A stretch of DNA of 64,000 nt from the NCBI RefSeq assembly GCF_007570825.1, contig NZ_SUNB01000009.1, positions 1 to 64,000 of the forward strand, given 5' to 3'. The position numbers and the translations under genes are program-made. Shown piece after piece: positions 55,436 through 64,000 of this stretch. The notes under the pieces were generated by a model that saw only the letters and a program-made list of their open reading frames with translations, ran no database searches and was not told the DNA's origin. Position 1 is the stretch's first letter; each line of letters starts with the position of its first letter. The DNA comes from Pleionea sediminis (lineage in GTDB: Bacteria; Pseudomonadota; Gammaproteobacteria; Enterobacterales; Kangiellaceae).

Positions 55436-55657
55436 TGCCAATTTTTTATTGATTGGTATTATTCTTTTTTATACTTACTCATTCAATTGAGTATCCTTAA
55501 ATCTCATTAGCCAAGCGTATCTTTTTTTTGTTATGGTGCTCAGGCAATGCACTGTAAAAAATAAGGCGTTGATTGTGAAAGTTTGAATTGCGTCACAAAA
55601 CTTTTAAGTTAGTGATTCATTGAACATGGTCCTCGTTGAGCACAAGGGAGGAAAGGA

Positions 55658-55774
55658 ATGAAAAAAATTTTAACGATAATGTTAATTCTAGCATTAAGCG
55701 CGTGTGGTGGTTCAAGTAATCGAACACCGAATAATTGGGATCAAATGTCGTGGGATAAAGGGGAGTGGCAATAA
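55658..55774 (+). CDS. 38-residue lipoprotein
   Basis: ATG 55658 has an excellent ribosome-binding site (GGGAGGAAAGGA). The peptide MKKILTIMLILALSACGGSS is a complete lipoprotein signal with lipobox LSAC; the mature part is only about 23 residues (NRTPNNWDQMSWDKGEW). The TAA stop overlaps the next start as TAATG, so the two are translationally coupled. Such mini-lipoproteins can act as anchors or entericidin-like peptides; the function here is unknown. Confidence 0.7.
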   Translation: MKKILTIMLILALSACGGSSNRTPNNWDQMSWDKGEWQ

Positions 55775-56535
55775 TGAAATATAATCACAAAAAAGGTTTG
55801 TTCTTATTATTAGTGGGAACTTGTATGAGTCTGTCCTCGACTGCGAGTGAACTTACGATTCCTAACACATTTCAATCGGGTGAAAAGGCGTTAGCTTCAG
55901 AGGTTAACGATAACTTCACTGCTACAGCAACTGCAGTTAATGATAATGATGCTCGTATTGTAGCGCTGGAAGCTGCCGTAAGTGCACTTACCCAGCGAGT
56001 TGAAACTCTTGAGTCGTCGTTTGTCTCGTCGGCGGAATATTTTGGTACCGACTTATTCTTCTTACAAAATGATGCAAACGGAACACTACTCATTCCTGTT
56101 GTAGAAGGCAATCAGTCCAGCTCCAGTTCAATACAAACGAATTATGAATATGCTGCGGTTCCTGGATTAGATACTGTTTCGTTTGACGTCGCAGATGATA
56201 ACACGACTGTCATTATTCAAGCTTCTGGCGAGGCATATCTAAATACCTTTAGTGCTTACAGCAGTTTGAGTGTTGCCATTGAGATAAATGGTGAAATACC
56301 TGACTTAGGAGCACAGCAAACACATCGTATGGTGTCTGATGACAATCTATCTGGTGGTGGTGCTGTTTGGGATATACGTGTTCCCGTTCAATTAGATGCA
56401 GGGACACATACATTTTCTGTTTTGGTAAAAGGAACGAATCAAAACCAAAGCCAGATCGTCATCGATGGCCGTTCTCTTGAAGGGTATGACGGACGAGTAA
56501 AGACCTCAATTCTACAAATTAATAGCGGGAACTAA
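55774..56535 (+). CDS. Exported coiled-coil/beta protein
   Basis: The protein has 253 residues; ATG 55774 overlaps the lipoprotein stop. A signal peptide (about 1-25) is followed by IPNTFQSGEKALASEVNDNF, the motif that introduces a short trimeric-type coiled coil (about 45-80) in many secreted or fibre-like proteins. A C-terminal beta-rich globular domain spans about 90-250. No catalytic motif is visible. It may form oligomers on the cell surface together with the small lipoprotein; this is inference from overlap and structure. Confidence 0.75.
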   Translation: MKYNHKKGLFLLLVGTCMSLSSTASELTIPNTFQSGEKALASEVNDNFTATATAVNDNDARIVALEAAVSALTQRVETLESSFVSSAEYFGTDLFFLQNDANGTLLIPVVEGNQSSSSSIQTNYEYAAVPGLDTVSFDVADDNTTVIIQASGEAYLNTFSAYSSLSVAIEINGEIPDLGAQQTHRMVSDDNLSGGGAVWDIRVPVQLDAGTHTFSVLVKGTNQNQSQIVIDGRSLEGYDGRVKTSILQINSGN

Positions 56536-56547
56536 CTCAGGTAAAAA

Positions 56548-56586
56548 GTCGTGCGTTGAATGATTCAATGTCCGGCTTCTTTTTCT
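56548..56586 (+). terminator. Rho-independent terminator
   Basis: GTCGTGCGTTGAA and TTCAATGTCCGGC form a 13-bp stem (one mismatch, three wobble pairs) with loop TGA, followed by TTCTTTTTCTT. It lies 12 bp after the stop codon. Confidence 0.75.
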
Positions 56587-56651
56587 TCAAAAGTATTGTT
56601 TGATTTTTGAACAAATTATCAGTTTGGTGCTTTGTTTCTAATTTGAAACCT

Positions 56652-56669
56652 ATGAGAACCAATTCTCAT
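56652..56669. promoter_or_regulatory. Palindrome upstream of the metalloprotease gene
   Basis: ATGAGAA-CCAA-TTCTCAT is a perfect 7-bp inverted repeat about 200 bp before ATG 56867. It resembles a Fur box only loosely because of the 4-bp spacer. It may be an operator; the rest of the 280-bp spacer shows nothing clear. Confidence 0.4.
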
Positions 56670-56866
56670 TCTGGTGATTTTCTGATCGAGAGCTATTTTT
56701 TAACTTCTTCCAATATTTGAATAGGTTAAGTCAACTTTGATTAAAAATTGACTATTTTGATGTGAATATTACCAACTATACCCGGTACTATTTAACAAAA
56801 AAAATGAGATATCATGCCGCGATATCTCATCAAGCAATTAGCCTGGATATTAGAGGAGTTATCCTA

Positions 56867-58438
56867 ATGGAACAAAATTTGTTCAAAAAATTAATGGGTT
56901 TCACAGCGTTGTCTCTAGCTGCTACAGCTGTGTCAGCAACTGAAACTAATACTTTAGATTTAACGAAATTGGAGCGCTTACCCGTCATTACTGATGATTG
57001 TGGCGGTTCTGGATGTTCTGATCGTCGTGGTATGTCATTAGAAGACATGAAATCAAATTTAGCCGCGGCAGCTTTTGGTTCTGCAGGAAATCAAGCCAAA
57101 GGCGCGAATAACAGCAAAGCTAATAATTCTAAAAATGGCCAAGGATTAAACTTGGGTCAAATGAACACAGACACTCAAGTTGTTTACTTAAACTTTGAGC
57201 AGTCATCGCCATTTTTCCAAGCGGTTGTGAGCGGCGATACTCCTTGGTATTTCTTATCGCATCAATTTACGCAAGCAGAACGTGATGCTATCCAGCAAAA
57301 TCTTGAAAATGATTACACTGGGTTTGATATTGAATTTACGCAAGAACAACCAAATTCTGGTGATTTTGCAACGTTAAACTTTGAGTGTCAGGCTGAAGAT
57401 GGTGTTTGTATTAACTTTTCGGGTGGTATTTTATTTGGTTTAGCACAAGGGATTGATATTGGTAACCAAAATCGAAACGACGTTGCTTTCGTCGATGCCA
57501 GTTTATGGGAAGTGTTTGCGCAACTGGATCCTAGTGGTTCTTTATTGTCGCAATTTTCCGGAATTGAAATAGAAAATGGCGACGTGCAAGCGGCATTGTC
57601 AAAAGCGGTAGTTAATCAAGCGTCAAATACGGCAGCTCATGAGCTGGGTCATAATTTAGGGTTACGTCATCACGATTCGTTCGGTTCTCCAGGAACCGGA
57701 ATTCCATCGACCGGTGTTCCATCATCGGATGCTTTCTTCCCTGTTTTTGATGGTTTACAAGAAGGTGACGAAGCTATTTTGCATACGATGGCTTCTGGCG
57801 CAAGCGTCGGTATTGGTCTAAGCGACAGTACAGCTCGTGATCGTTTTTTCTCTGAGCGTTCTGTTATTAAATTAGCCAGTAACCAACGCGGAAGAACATT
57901 AAGTGAAGAAACATTGCGTGGTAAGAAAGTTCAATTACGCAAAATTGTTGCTCCTAATACTCTTCTTGAAGGTTTAAATGCGGATGGAAAACTGGATATT
58001 CGCGAAGCTTCTATTGTCGGTCAAATTGAGCAGCTTAATGAAGTTGATCAATACGCATTTAGTGCAAAGGCTGGCGATGTGATCAGTGTTGAACTGAATG
58101 GATACGATGTAACCGTAGGTTCTCCGGTTATTGGAGCATTGCAATTATTCTTTGTGGGTAAAGACGGTTCAAAAACTTTAGTCGCGCAAAACTTCCAAAA
58201 TTTTGAAGGTTTTGATGCATTCTTAATTGATGCGTTAATTGAGAAAAGCGGAAACTATGTACTCGAAGTGAGTGCACCTAACTTTATTAGTTTAGGTTAT
58301 CAAGCGGACGGCACACCGGTTCTACTCGACTTGGAGTTCTATGGCTATGAGTCATTACGAACAGGTGACTATCGCTTAAGTATGTATGTTGTTACCGGTA
58401 AACCAGGACAAGGTGTTTCACACGTACCTGGTGCTTAA
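56867..58438 (+). CDS. Secreted zinc metalloprotease (metzincin-like)
   Basis: About 523 residues. ATG 56867 follows AGAGGAG and begins a signal peptide (MEQNLFKKLMGFTALSLAAT); an upstream in-frame GTG at 56762 adds a leader with no support. The N-terminal region has a possible pro-segment with the Cys pair DDCGGSGCSDRRG and Asn-rich linker. The zinc site is HELGHNLGLRHHD (His 258, Glu 259, His 262, His 268), an HExxHxxGxxH signature, followed by TMASGAS as a Met-turn candidate. The C-terminal part (about 390-520) is a PPC-like beta domain (DQYAFSAKAGDVISVEL, GNYVLEVSAP). Extracellular proteolysis is likely; the substrate is unknown. Confidence 0.87.
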   Translation: MEQNLFKKLMGFTALSLAATAVSATETNTLDLTKLERLPVITDDCGGSGCSDRRGMSLEDMKSNLAAAAFGSAGNQAKGANNSKANNSKNGQGLNLGQMNTDTQVVYLNFEQSSPFFQAVVSGDTPWYFLSHQFTQAERDAIQQNLENDYTGFDIEFTQEQPNSGDFATLNFECQAEDGVCINFSGGILFGLAQGIDIGNQNRNDVAFVDASLWEVFAQLDPSGSLLSQFSGIEIENGDVQAALSKAVVNQASNTAAHELGHNLGLRHHDSFGSPGTGIPSTGVPSSDAFFPVFDGLQEGDEAILHTMASGASVGIGLSDSTARDRFFSERSVIKLASNQRGRTLSEETLRGKKVQLRKIVAPNTLLEGLNADGKLDIREASIVGQIEQLNEVDQYAFSAKAGDVISVELNGYDVTVGSPVIGALQLFFVGKDGSKTLVAQNFQNFEGFDAFLIDALIEKSGNYVLEVSAPNFISLGYQADGTPVLLDLEFYGYESLRTGDYRLSMYVVTGKPGQGVSHVPGA

Positions 58439-58459
58439 TTTAGCAACATTCATTGTTTC

Positions 58460-58489
58460 AAAAGGGCCAATAATAATTGGCCCTTTTTT
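58460..58489. terminator. Bidirectional terminator between convergent genes
   Basis: AAAAGGGCCAA, loop TAATAA, TTGGCCCTTTTTT. The stem is 11 bp with A and T tracts on the two sides, placed between the convergent metalloprotease and diguanylate cyclase genes. Confidence 0.85.
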
Positions 58490-58522
58490 ATAAGTAAAAA
58501 ACATAATTTCTCTTTATGATTG

Positions 58523-59563
58523 TTACTCAAATATATCGATGTCACCCTCAGCTGTTTTGGGGTGTTCTACAAGCCCTTCGTTTACCAGACGGTGATAATT
58601 AATCACTTGGTTGCGACCATGCTCTTTTGCATAATAAAGCGCTTTATCGGCTTGCTCGATGATTTTCATTGGATATTCTTGATCATTTAACTCAGTGAAC
58701 CCAACGCTAATGGTTATTTTTTTTACCAATGGAAAAGTATGGCGTTCAACTTGTTCTCTAAAATCATCGAATATGCGCTGTGCTTGCTCAAATTGAGTCG
58801 GAGCTAAGATGATAATAAATTCCTCACCACCGAATCGAAACAGCAAATCTTGACGACGAAATTTGCTTCGCATTATATTGGATAACGTTAACAATATTTC
58901 ATCGCCGCAGACATGCCCATAGTTGTCATTGACTTTTTTGAAATGGTCGACGTCAACAATCGCTAGCCAAGCGGAATCATTATTTTGATATTTTCGCCTA
59001 TTTTTTATGGACTGATCGTTGGCGGTATCTTTTGCAGCTAAGCGTTGTTCGATGAGTAGTCGAGAGAGTTTTATCTCAAACGTATTTCGATTGTAAAGAT
59101 GAGTCAGTTTATCTCGCTCACTGGCATGTAGAACGGCTAAATAGTTTTGGTAAATTTCAGTAAATATTGCGATATTAGATAGATCAAGGGGATTGGAGGT
59201 CGCTTTAATTCTATGGATTTCAAATGCACCTATAATCTCCTTACCGCTTGAAATTGGTGCTATGAGACTAGTTTCCATGCACGGTTCTAGAATTGAAAAA
59301 TAAAAAGGAGATTCAGCTTCGAGGATTTTATTTTTCTTTTCAATATTACGCTCAAGATCTGAGGTCAATTTTACTTGAAAATCACCACTTTCATCAGCGG
59401 CCAGTATAATTTTTTTTTCAAGCTGATTTGCAATGACTTGGTAGAGCGTTACATTTTTACAGTCGAAATATTCAAACAATGTAATCACAAGTGTCATTTC
59501 AAGGGAATCTACATCTTTCTTGTCTGTTATTTGTTTCAGTGCATTGAGTATTCGTTGAGCCAT
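58523..59563 (-). CDS. GAF-GGDEF diguanylate cyclase
   Basis: The protein has 346 residues. ATG at 59563 follows AGAGGCACTCC; an extension to 59626 lacks support. A GAF-like sensor spans about 20-160. The GGDEF domain (about 175-330) has the active FGGEEF signature, with RRQD five residues before it, the RxxD inhibitory site for feedback by c-di-GMP, and VDVDHFKKVNDNYGH. It should synthesise c-di-GMP in the cytosol. It opposes the GGDEF-EAL protein encoded at 49392 in function. The gene stands alone. Confidence 0.92.
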   Translation of the reverse strand: MAQRILNALKQITDKKDVDSLEMTLVITLFEYFDCKNVTLYQVIANQLEKKIILAADESGDFQVKLTSDLERNIEKKNKILEAESPFYFSILEPCMETSLIAPISSGKEIIGAFEIHRIKATSNPLDLSNIAIFTEIYQNYLAVLHASERDKLTHLYNRNTFEIKLSRLLIEQRLAAKDTANDQSIKNRRKYQNNDSAWLAIVDVDHFKKVNDNYGHVCGDEILLTLSNIMRSKFRRQDLLFRFGGEEFIIILAPTQFEQAQRIFDDFREQVERHTFPLVKKITISVGFTELNDQEYPMKIIEQADKALYYAKEHGRNQVINYHRLVNEGLVEHPKTAEGDIDIFE

Positions 59564-59921
59564 GGAGTGCCTCTTTCTATTACTCCACAAGTTTAGTCGA
59601 ATGTAGCAAATATAATGAAATTTCAATTTGAAATGTTGTTAGCACGTTCAAAATACTGATATTTAGAAAAATGTCTACGCAGTAAAAGATACAATCAATT
59701 TTAATGGAAAATGACACTTGAGTTCGTTGTCTGCGATTTTTTAACAAATGATTGCGACGGAGGATCGAGTATTTGAAACATATGAAGGCCTAATTAGCAG
59801 CAATTTCAGTTAGGCTAGGTAGCCACAATAACTGTCCGTGATTCATGAGTTATTTCACATATTGAGATACCTTGGGTCTGTTGAATAAAAGTAACAATAT
59901 AACAATAAGAGAGTTGGGATC

Positions 59922-61751
59922 ATGAAAGAAAAAAAATCAATTCTTAATCGATTAAAAAAGAAAGGCGTGAAACGTCGCTCGTTTCTCGGATTTTCTTTGG
60001 GCACTTTAGGTGCATCATCGTTGCTAAAGAGCAAAAAAGCGAAAGCCGATCAACAAAATTTTTGGAATTCGGAGTCGACCGAGCGAGAAAACTACAAGAC
60101 GGTCCAAATGACCGAAGAATATGAAGCAATTGTTGTTGGTTCTGGATTCGGTGGTGCTGTCTCAGCGTGTCGTTTGAGTGCTAAATGGCCGGGCAAGGTG
60201 ATGGTGGTGGAGCGTGGAAAACGTTACGGTAAAGGTGATTTTGCTCGAGGATTTTCCGGATTATCAAAGTCGTTTTGGAAATTAAATGGCGATAATGTTC
60301 CCAGACTCTATCCATTATTTGGAGAATCACGTGGCGTATTTGATTTAAGAAATTACGATCGCATGGATTCCGTGGTCGCAGCTGGTTTTGGTGGAGGATC
60401 GTTGCTTTACGGTAACGCTTTGATCGAGCCGGCCAGCCCTTATTTTGATGAGAATTGGCCAGCCAATGTCAAAAAAGAGCAAATGGCAAAATATTACGGT
60501 GTTTTCAAAGAAGTTTTAAATGCTAACCAAATGCCGAGGAATGGTGAGTCTGATCGCCACTTACACCGTCATGACATTTATGAAACCATCGCGAGAGAAA
60601 GTAATCTTCCTCGCAAAGATGTTGAAATGGCAGTTTTCTTTGGAAACGATTCGCAAAATCCAACACCGATGGGTGAAACAGAAGTGAACCGTTATGGTGT
60701 CGAACAAACTTCCTGTACTTATTGCGCCGAATGTATTGTCGGATGTAATTACCATGCAAAAAATACCGTCGATTTAAATTATCTTCATGTCGCTGAACAT
60801 GAGTATGGCATGCAGGTTCAAACGGAACATATGGTTGAAAAGATTGTTCCCTTAAATGCGTCAGGACTTGAAGACACCGCCGAAGATGGTAAGCACGGAT
60901 ATCATGTTTACTTGATCGATCTTGCTGAGAAAGTGACTCGAATAGCCAAAACAAAACGAGTTGTGCTATCAGCGGGGACATATGGTTCGACAGAAATATT
61001 GCTGAAGAATAAACATCAATACAATACGTTAAGTCAATTGAGTGAACATTTAGGAAAGAATTATTCAGGAAATGGCGACTTCTTAACGTTAGTCATCGGA
61101 ACCGATTCTCCAACTGATCTCGATCGTGGGCCAACGGTTATTCAATACATTGATCATAATTTGCAAGATAATCCAGATCGAGATGGCTTCTTGGCACAAG
61201 ATATGTCGGTGCCTGTAAATGTTTTCCAAGATATGGTGAACTTGTTGCAACCGAGCTATGCGGTGCGACGTCATGTCGATCAGATGCTTAAAGGGTTGAA
61301 AGAAGGCCAGCATATTTTACTGCAAGTGCATGTTGGTTTGGATAAAAGTAACGGTCAGATGTATTTACATCGGAATAACTCATTACGTTTACGATGGCCC
61401 TATTTCGATAACTATGGTCTTTACAATAATATTATTGAAGCCAGCAAAAGAGCAAAGGAGTATTTGAAAGCAAAATTATCGTTTGCTTTTCCTACCTGGA
61501 TTTGGCCACTGCGTCGTAATTTAACCGTCCATCCTTTAGGTGGTTGTATTTTGGCTGAGTCAATCGATGATGGTGTCGTTAGCGCCAATAAAGGTGAATT
61601 GGGTAAAGTGTTCAATTATGAAAACTTATACGTAGCCGATGGCTCGATAATTCCCAGTTCTCTGGGAGCAAACCCTGCACTCACTATAGGTGCCTTATCC
61701 GAAATGATCTGTGAAGAGATTACGGGCAATACTCCGACTGCTAAGTTGTAA
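59922..61751 (+). CDS. Tat-exported GMC oxidoreductase (cholesterol-oxidase-like)
   Basis: The protein has 609 residues. A twin-arginine signal (VKRRSFLGFSLG near 16-27) is followed by a short hydrophobic stretch. The FAD-binding Rossmann motif is AIVVGSGFGGAVSACRL (about 69-85). A Cys cluster CTYCAECIVGC (about 264-274) followed by NYHAKNTVDLNYL is typical of the GMC subgroup near cholesterol oxidases and glucose-methanol-choline dehydrogenases. C-terminal motifs HPLGGC and VADGSIIPSSLGANPALTIG complete the fold. It oxidises an alcohol substrate in the periplasm; sterol specificity is not established. A second Tat-type GMC gene follows. Confidence 0.9.
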   Translation: MKEKKSILNRLKKKGVKRRSFLGFSLGTLGASSLLKSKKAKADQQNFWNSESTERENYKTVQMTEEYEAIVVGSGFGGAVSACRLSAKWPGKVMVVERGKRYGKGDFARGFSGLSKSFWKLNGDNVPRLYPLFGESRGVFDLRNYDRMDSVVAAGFGGGSLLYGNALIEPASPYFDENWPANVKKEQMAKYYGVFKEVLNANQMPRNGESDRHLHRHDIYETIARESNLPRKDVEMAVFFGNDSQNPTPMGETEVNRYGVEQTSCTYCAECIVGCNYHAKNTVDLNYLHVAEHEYGMQVQTEHMVEKIVPLNASGLEDTAEDGKHGYHVYLIDLAEKVTRIAKTKRVVLSAGTYGSTEILLKNKHQYNTLSQLSEHLGKNYSGNGDFLTLVIGTDSPTDLDRGPTVIQYIDHNLQDNPDRDGFLAQDMSVPVNVFQDMVNLLQPSYAVRRHVDQMLKGLKEGQHILLQVHVGLDKSNGQMYLHRNNSLRLRWPYFDNYGLYNNIIEASKRAKEYLKAKLSFAFPTWIWPLRRNLTVHPLGGCILAESIDDGVVSANKGELGKVFNYENLYVADGSIIPSSLGANPALTIGALSEMICEEITGNTPTAKL

Positions 61752-61760
61752 TTTGAGCAA

Positions 61761-61840
61761 GCTCCAATAGTTTAAAAGAGTTTTAATACTGAGATATTTG
61801 ATTGATTGGTATTAAAACTCTCTTGTTTGGAGCTTTTCTT
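61761..61840 (+). terminator. Long double-stem terminator
   Basis: Outer arms GCTCCAA/TTGGAGC and inner arms AGAGTTTTAATAC/GTATTAAAACTCT form one long hairpin followed by TTTTCTTTT. It lies 10 bp after the stop codon, so the two GMC genes are transcribed separately. Confidence 0.75.
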
Positions 61841-61978
61841 TTAGTGCAATATATTATGTTCATTCACTTTGCATTAAATCGCAAATAGTTAACAAAAAAT
61901 ATCAGGCACTCGTTGGTTTTCGCTTACTACCACAAAGTGACTTTTAAAAAAAAAGAAATATTAGATTTACTATTTTCC

Positions 61979-61997
61979 GTTAATGATAATGATAAAA
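61979..61997 (+). promoter_or_regulatory. Candidate Fur box
   Basis: GTTAATGATAATGATAAAAA contains two direct GATAAT-type hexamers and matches the first two thirds of the Fur consensus (GATAATGATAATCATTATC). It lies about 200 bp upstream of the second GMC gene. Confidence 0.45.
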
Positions 61998-62159
61998 ATA
62001 GTTTTGAGTTCAGTGAATTACGTCATGCAAAAGGTTATTAATTCTGAGTACTGGTCACATGCGTATATCTCAGAAAAATAAAAAAAAATACAGCAAAGAC
62101 GTGAATTTCTTATGACAAATCGGCGTTTTTACTTGAGATTGTTGCTGTTATATTGAATT

Positions 62160-62175
62160 CGTTAATGATAATAAA
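62160..62175 (+). promoter_or_regulatory. Second candidate Fur box
   Basis: CGTTAATGATAATAAAAG repeats the core of the upstream site (GTTAATGATAAT) 20-35 bp before the GMC start codon, where a bound repressor would block the promoter or ribosome access. Confidence 0.45.
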
Positions 62176-62193
62176 AGAAAAATGGATAGGGCT

Positions 62194-64000
62194 ATGAAAG
62201 ATAAAAATTCTGAAATAAATCATTCCGATGATAATCCATCTCGCTTAAATAAAAATGTTACTCGTCGAGAATTTGCGAAGAAATCCGTGCAGGTTGGTGT
62301 TACGGCTGGATTGATGGCGACAGGGTTGGGCGCCAGTGCAATGCGGTCGTTTGAATTTTCTGACGAAGAATTTGAATATGTTATTGTTGGCTCCGGTGCT
62401 GGAGGTGGTCCTCTAGCAGCGAACCTTGCAAAAGCGGGCTATCGTGTATTGCTGCTTGAAGCTGGCGATGATGACCCAAGTGATGATATCTATCAAGTTC
62501 CAGCGTTTCACGCCAAGGCTTCAGAAGATCCAAAAATCAGTTGGGACTTTTTTGTAAAGCACTATTCCGATCCAGAGCGACAAAGAGCGGATTCCAAGTT
62601 TGTTCCAGGTAAAGGCATTTTATATCCACGAGCAAGTACGATTGGTGGTTGCACGACTCACCATGCGATGATCACTGTCTATCCTCATAATAATGACTTT
62701 ACACGTATTGCAGAATTAACGGGTGATGATTCTTGGGACGCGTACCAAATGCGTCGTTATTTTCAGCGATTAGAACGTTGCCAATATATGCCGAGACCTT
62801 GGTTTGGAATTAATCCATCACGACATGGTTTTGATGGCTGGTTAAAAACAAATCGTCCTGATTTGCGTTTATTGTTTGAAGATAATATTGTTCGCGACAT
62901 TGTTACTGCTGGATTATTTGAAGCTGGACTGGGTGATGTATTTCAAGAGGTTTTATCCGGTAACCTGTTAGATATTAATCATTGGCGAGTTGCCTTTGGT
63001 GAAGAGGGGGCTTTTATCCCGCCATTGGCGACCAATCAAGATGCGCAACGTCATGGTGTTAGAGAACTACTTTTGTCGACTCAAGCTCAATTCCCTGAGT
63101 ATTTAACCATTCGAACAGGTGCTCTTGCGGAACGTGTGTTACTCGATGAAAATCGAACGGCCGTTGGTGTTGAATATTTAGAAGGTAGTCGATTGTATAA
63201 AGCGGATCCTTTGTATAATGCAACAACGACTGGAACTAAGCGAATTGTCCGGGCGACTCGAGAAGTTATATTGTCCGGTGGTGCGTTTAACAGTCCTCAA
63301 TTGTTAAAGCTATCCGGTATTGGTCCTTCCGCAGAACTGCGTCAAAATAACATTGAAGTTAAAGTTGAACGTCCGGGTGTGGGTGAAAATCTGCAAGATC
63401 GTTACGAGGTGGGAATTGTCAGTGAAATGACACAAAATTTACCGCTGACTGAAGACTGTACCTTCGGTGAAGGTGATGATCCCTGTTTGAATCGTTATAA
63501 AAATAATTGGTGGAACCGCGGACCTTACTCCAGCAACGGAACCGCATTATCGCTTGTTCAACGCTCTAAACCAGAAATGGAAGATCCTGACTTGTTTATC
63601 TTTAGTGCTCCAGGTCGATTCCGTGGATATTATCCTGGTTATTCGGAAGACTTATCCAGCACCAAAGATCAATTCACTTGGTTAGTATTGAAAGGGCATA
63701 CGAATAATAGTGCTGGATATGTTAAGTTAAATTCTAATGATCCACGTGACGTGCCAGATATTAACTTTAAATATTTTGATGAAGGTAATGATACATCCGG
63801 TGATGATCTTCAAGCGGTTGTTGAAGGTGTGAAAACTTGTCGAAGTATTATGGATCGTAATCCTGCGAGAAATTGGGTTAGAGAAGAAAACTCTCCAGGT
63901 CGTCACGTTGAGTCCGATGAAGAAATCGCAGATTTTGTGAAAAAGGAAGCATGGGGACACCATGCGTCTTGTTCTAATAAAATGGGTGTAGAAGGTGATC
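62194..64000 (+). CDS. Tat-exported GMC oxidoreductase (choline-dehydrogenase-like), 3' partial
   Basis: About 602 residues are visible; the gene runs off the window. ATG 62194 has AGGG upstream (ATG 62182 is also in frame). A twin-arginine signal (VTRREFAKKSVQVG) precedes the FAD motif YVIVGSGAGGGPLAANLA and LLLEAGDDDPSDD. The GMC signatures IGGCTTHHAMITVYP, LSGGAFNSPQLLKLSGIGP and GVGENLQDR are present; the last visible part has the family catalytic His region (WGHHASC). It is in the choline-dehydrogenase/alcohol-oxidase branch, distinct from the preceding cholesterol-oxidase-like gene. It probably oxidises an alcohol in the periplasm. Candidate Fur boxes upstream hint at iron-linked control. 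Confidence 0.9.
   Translation, partial: MKDKNSEINHSDDNPSRLNKNVTRREFAKKSVQVGVTAGLMATGLGASAMRSFEFSDEEFEYVIVGSGAGGGPLAANLAKAGYRVLLLEAGDDDPSDDIYQVPAFHAKASEDPKISWDFFVKHYSDPERQRADSKFVPGKGILYPRASTIGGCTTHHAMITVYPHNNDFTRIAELTGDDSWDAYQMRRYFQRLERCQYMPRPWFGINPSRHGFDGWLKTNRPDLRLLFEDNIVRDIVTAGLFEAGLGDVFQEVLSGNLLDINHWRVAFGEEGAFIPPLATNQDAQRHGVRELLLSTQAQFPEYLTIRTGALAERVLLDENRTAVGVEYLEGSRLYKADPLYNATTTGTKRIVRATREVILSGGAFNSPQLLKLSGIGPSAELRQNNIEVKVERPGVGENLQDRYEVGIVSEMTQNLPLTEDCTFGEGDDPCLNRYKNNWWNRGPYSSNGTALSLVQRSKPEMEDPDLFIFSAPGRFRGYYPGYSEDLSSTKDQFTWLVLKGHTNNSAGYVKLNSNDPRDVPDINFKYFDEGNDTSGDDLQAVVEGVKTCRSIMDRNPARNWVREENSPGRHVESDEEIADFVKKEAWGHHASCSNKMGVEGD

Noticed and set aside
55438-55475. GCCAAT...ATTGGT hairpin after the LytTR gene
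   Set aside because: Short imperfect A/T-rich stem with a 9-nt loop; could be a weak terminator, but the support is too slight to annotate.
55436-55657. Possible c-di-GMP riboswitch upstream of the lipoprotein gene
   Set aside because: The conserved GEMM core and tetraloop-receptor motifs were not found.
60523-60981. 152-residue minus-strand ORF inside the GMC oxidoreductase gene
   Set aside because: The plus frame encodes conserved GMC motifs across the same stretch; the minus frame is His/Arg-rich shadow sequence.

Overview
The window looks like a chromosomal segment from an AT-rich, free-living, probably marine gammaproteobacterium. This is an inference from gene content: many Sec-exported multidomain proteins, a GlyGly-CTERM-like tail, a trypsin-like protease with C-terminal PPC domains, BLUF and GGDEF/EAL signalling, LytS/LytTR regulation and Tat-exported GMC oxidoreductases. 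No rRNA, tRNA, CRISPR array or replication origin was seen.

Region 1 (1-19.3 kb) is a candidate polymorphic-toxin locus. A surface protein with thrombospondin type 3 repeats (5' end outside the window) is followed after 31 bp by two giant secreted proteins that share about 900 N-terminal residues but end in unrelated tips. The first (4071-8216) ends in a predicted peptidase M15 (D-Ala-D-Ala carboxypeptidase-like) domain. It overlaps a periplasmic, membrane-anchored TPR protein (8213-9145), a candidate cognate immunity protein. The second (9304-15771) ends in a PD-(D/E)xK-type nuclease domain and is followed by an acidic cytosolic protein (15779-17251). A second version of the nuclease tip without carrier sequence (17641-18516) plus its own acidic partner (18527-19267) forms an orphan toxin/immunity cassette. 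A REP-like inverted repeat sits at the cassette boundary.

Region 2 (19.3-36.4 kb) is accessory DNA. It holds an inactivated IS256-family element with an intact 8-bp target duplication, the tail of a second IS256 transposase in the opposite orientation, two near-identical dead RAYT elements and an older RAYT remnant. Between them lie exported proteins of unknown function, an atypical signal peptidase I, and a LysR regulator divergent from an AhpD-like/PNPOx-FNR-ferredoxin redox operon. An S41-type peptidase and a gene truncated by the second RAYT copy complete the region.

Region 3 (36.4-49.2 kb) contains a minus-strand pair that resembles a CesT-type type III secretion chaperone and an effector with a nucleotidyltransferase domain. 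It also has a Sel1/TonB-C protein, a secreted trypsin-like protease, a fusion of a sialate O-acetylesterase-like domain, two carbohydrate-binding modules and an M66-like zinc protease, a small lipoprotein and a PAQR/hemolysin III membrane protein.

Region 4 (49.4-64 kb) holds a GGDEF-EAL protein convergent with a BLUF blue-light sensor. Next is a secreted beta-rich protein and an alpha/beta hydrolase split exactly at a run of nine A, followed by a LytS-type kinase and LytTR regulator. Further on are a 38-residue lipoprotein overlapping an exported protein, a metzincin-like protease, a GAF-GGDEF diguanylate cyclase, and two consecutive Tat-type GMC oxidoreductases. The second of these runs off the window and is preceded by Fur-box-like sequences.
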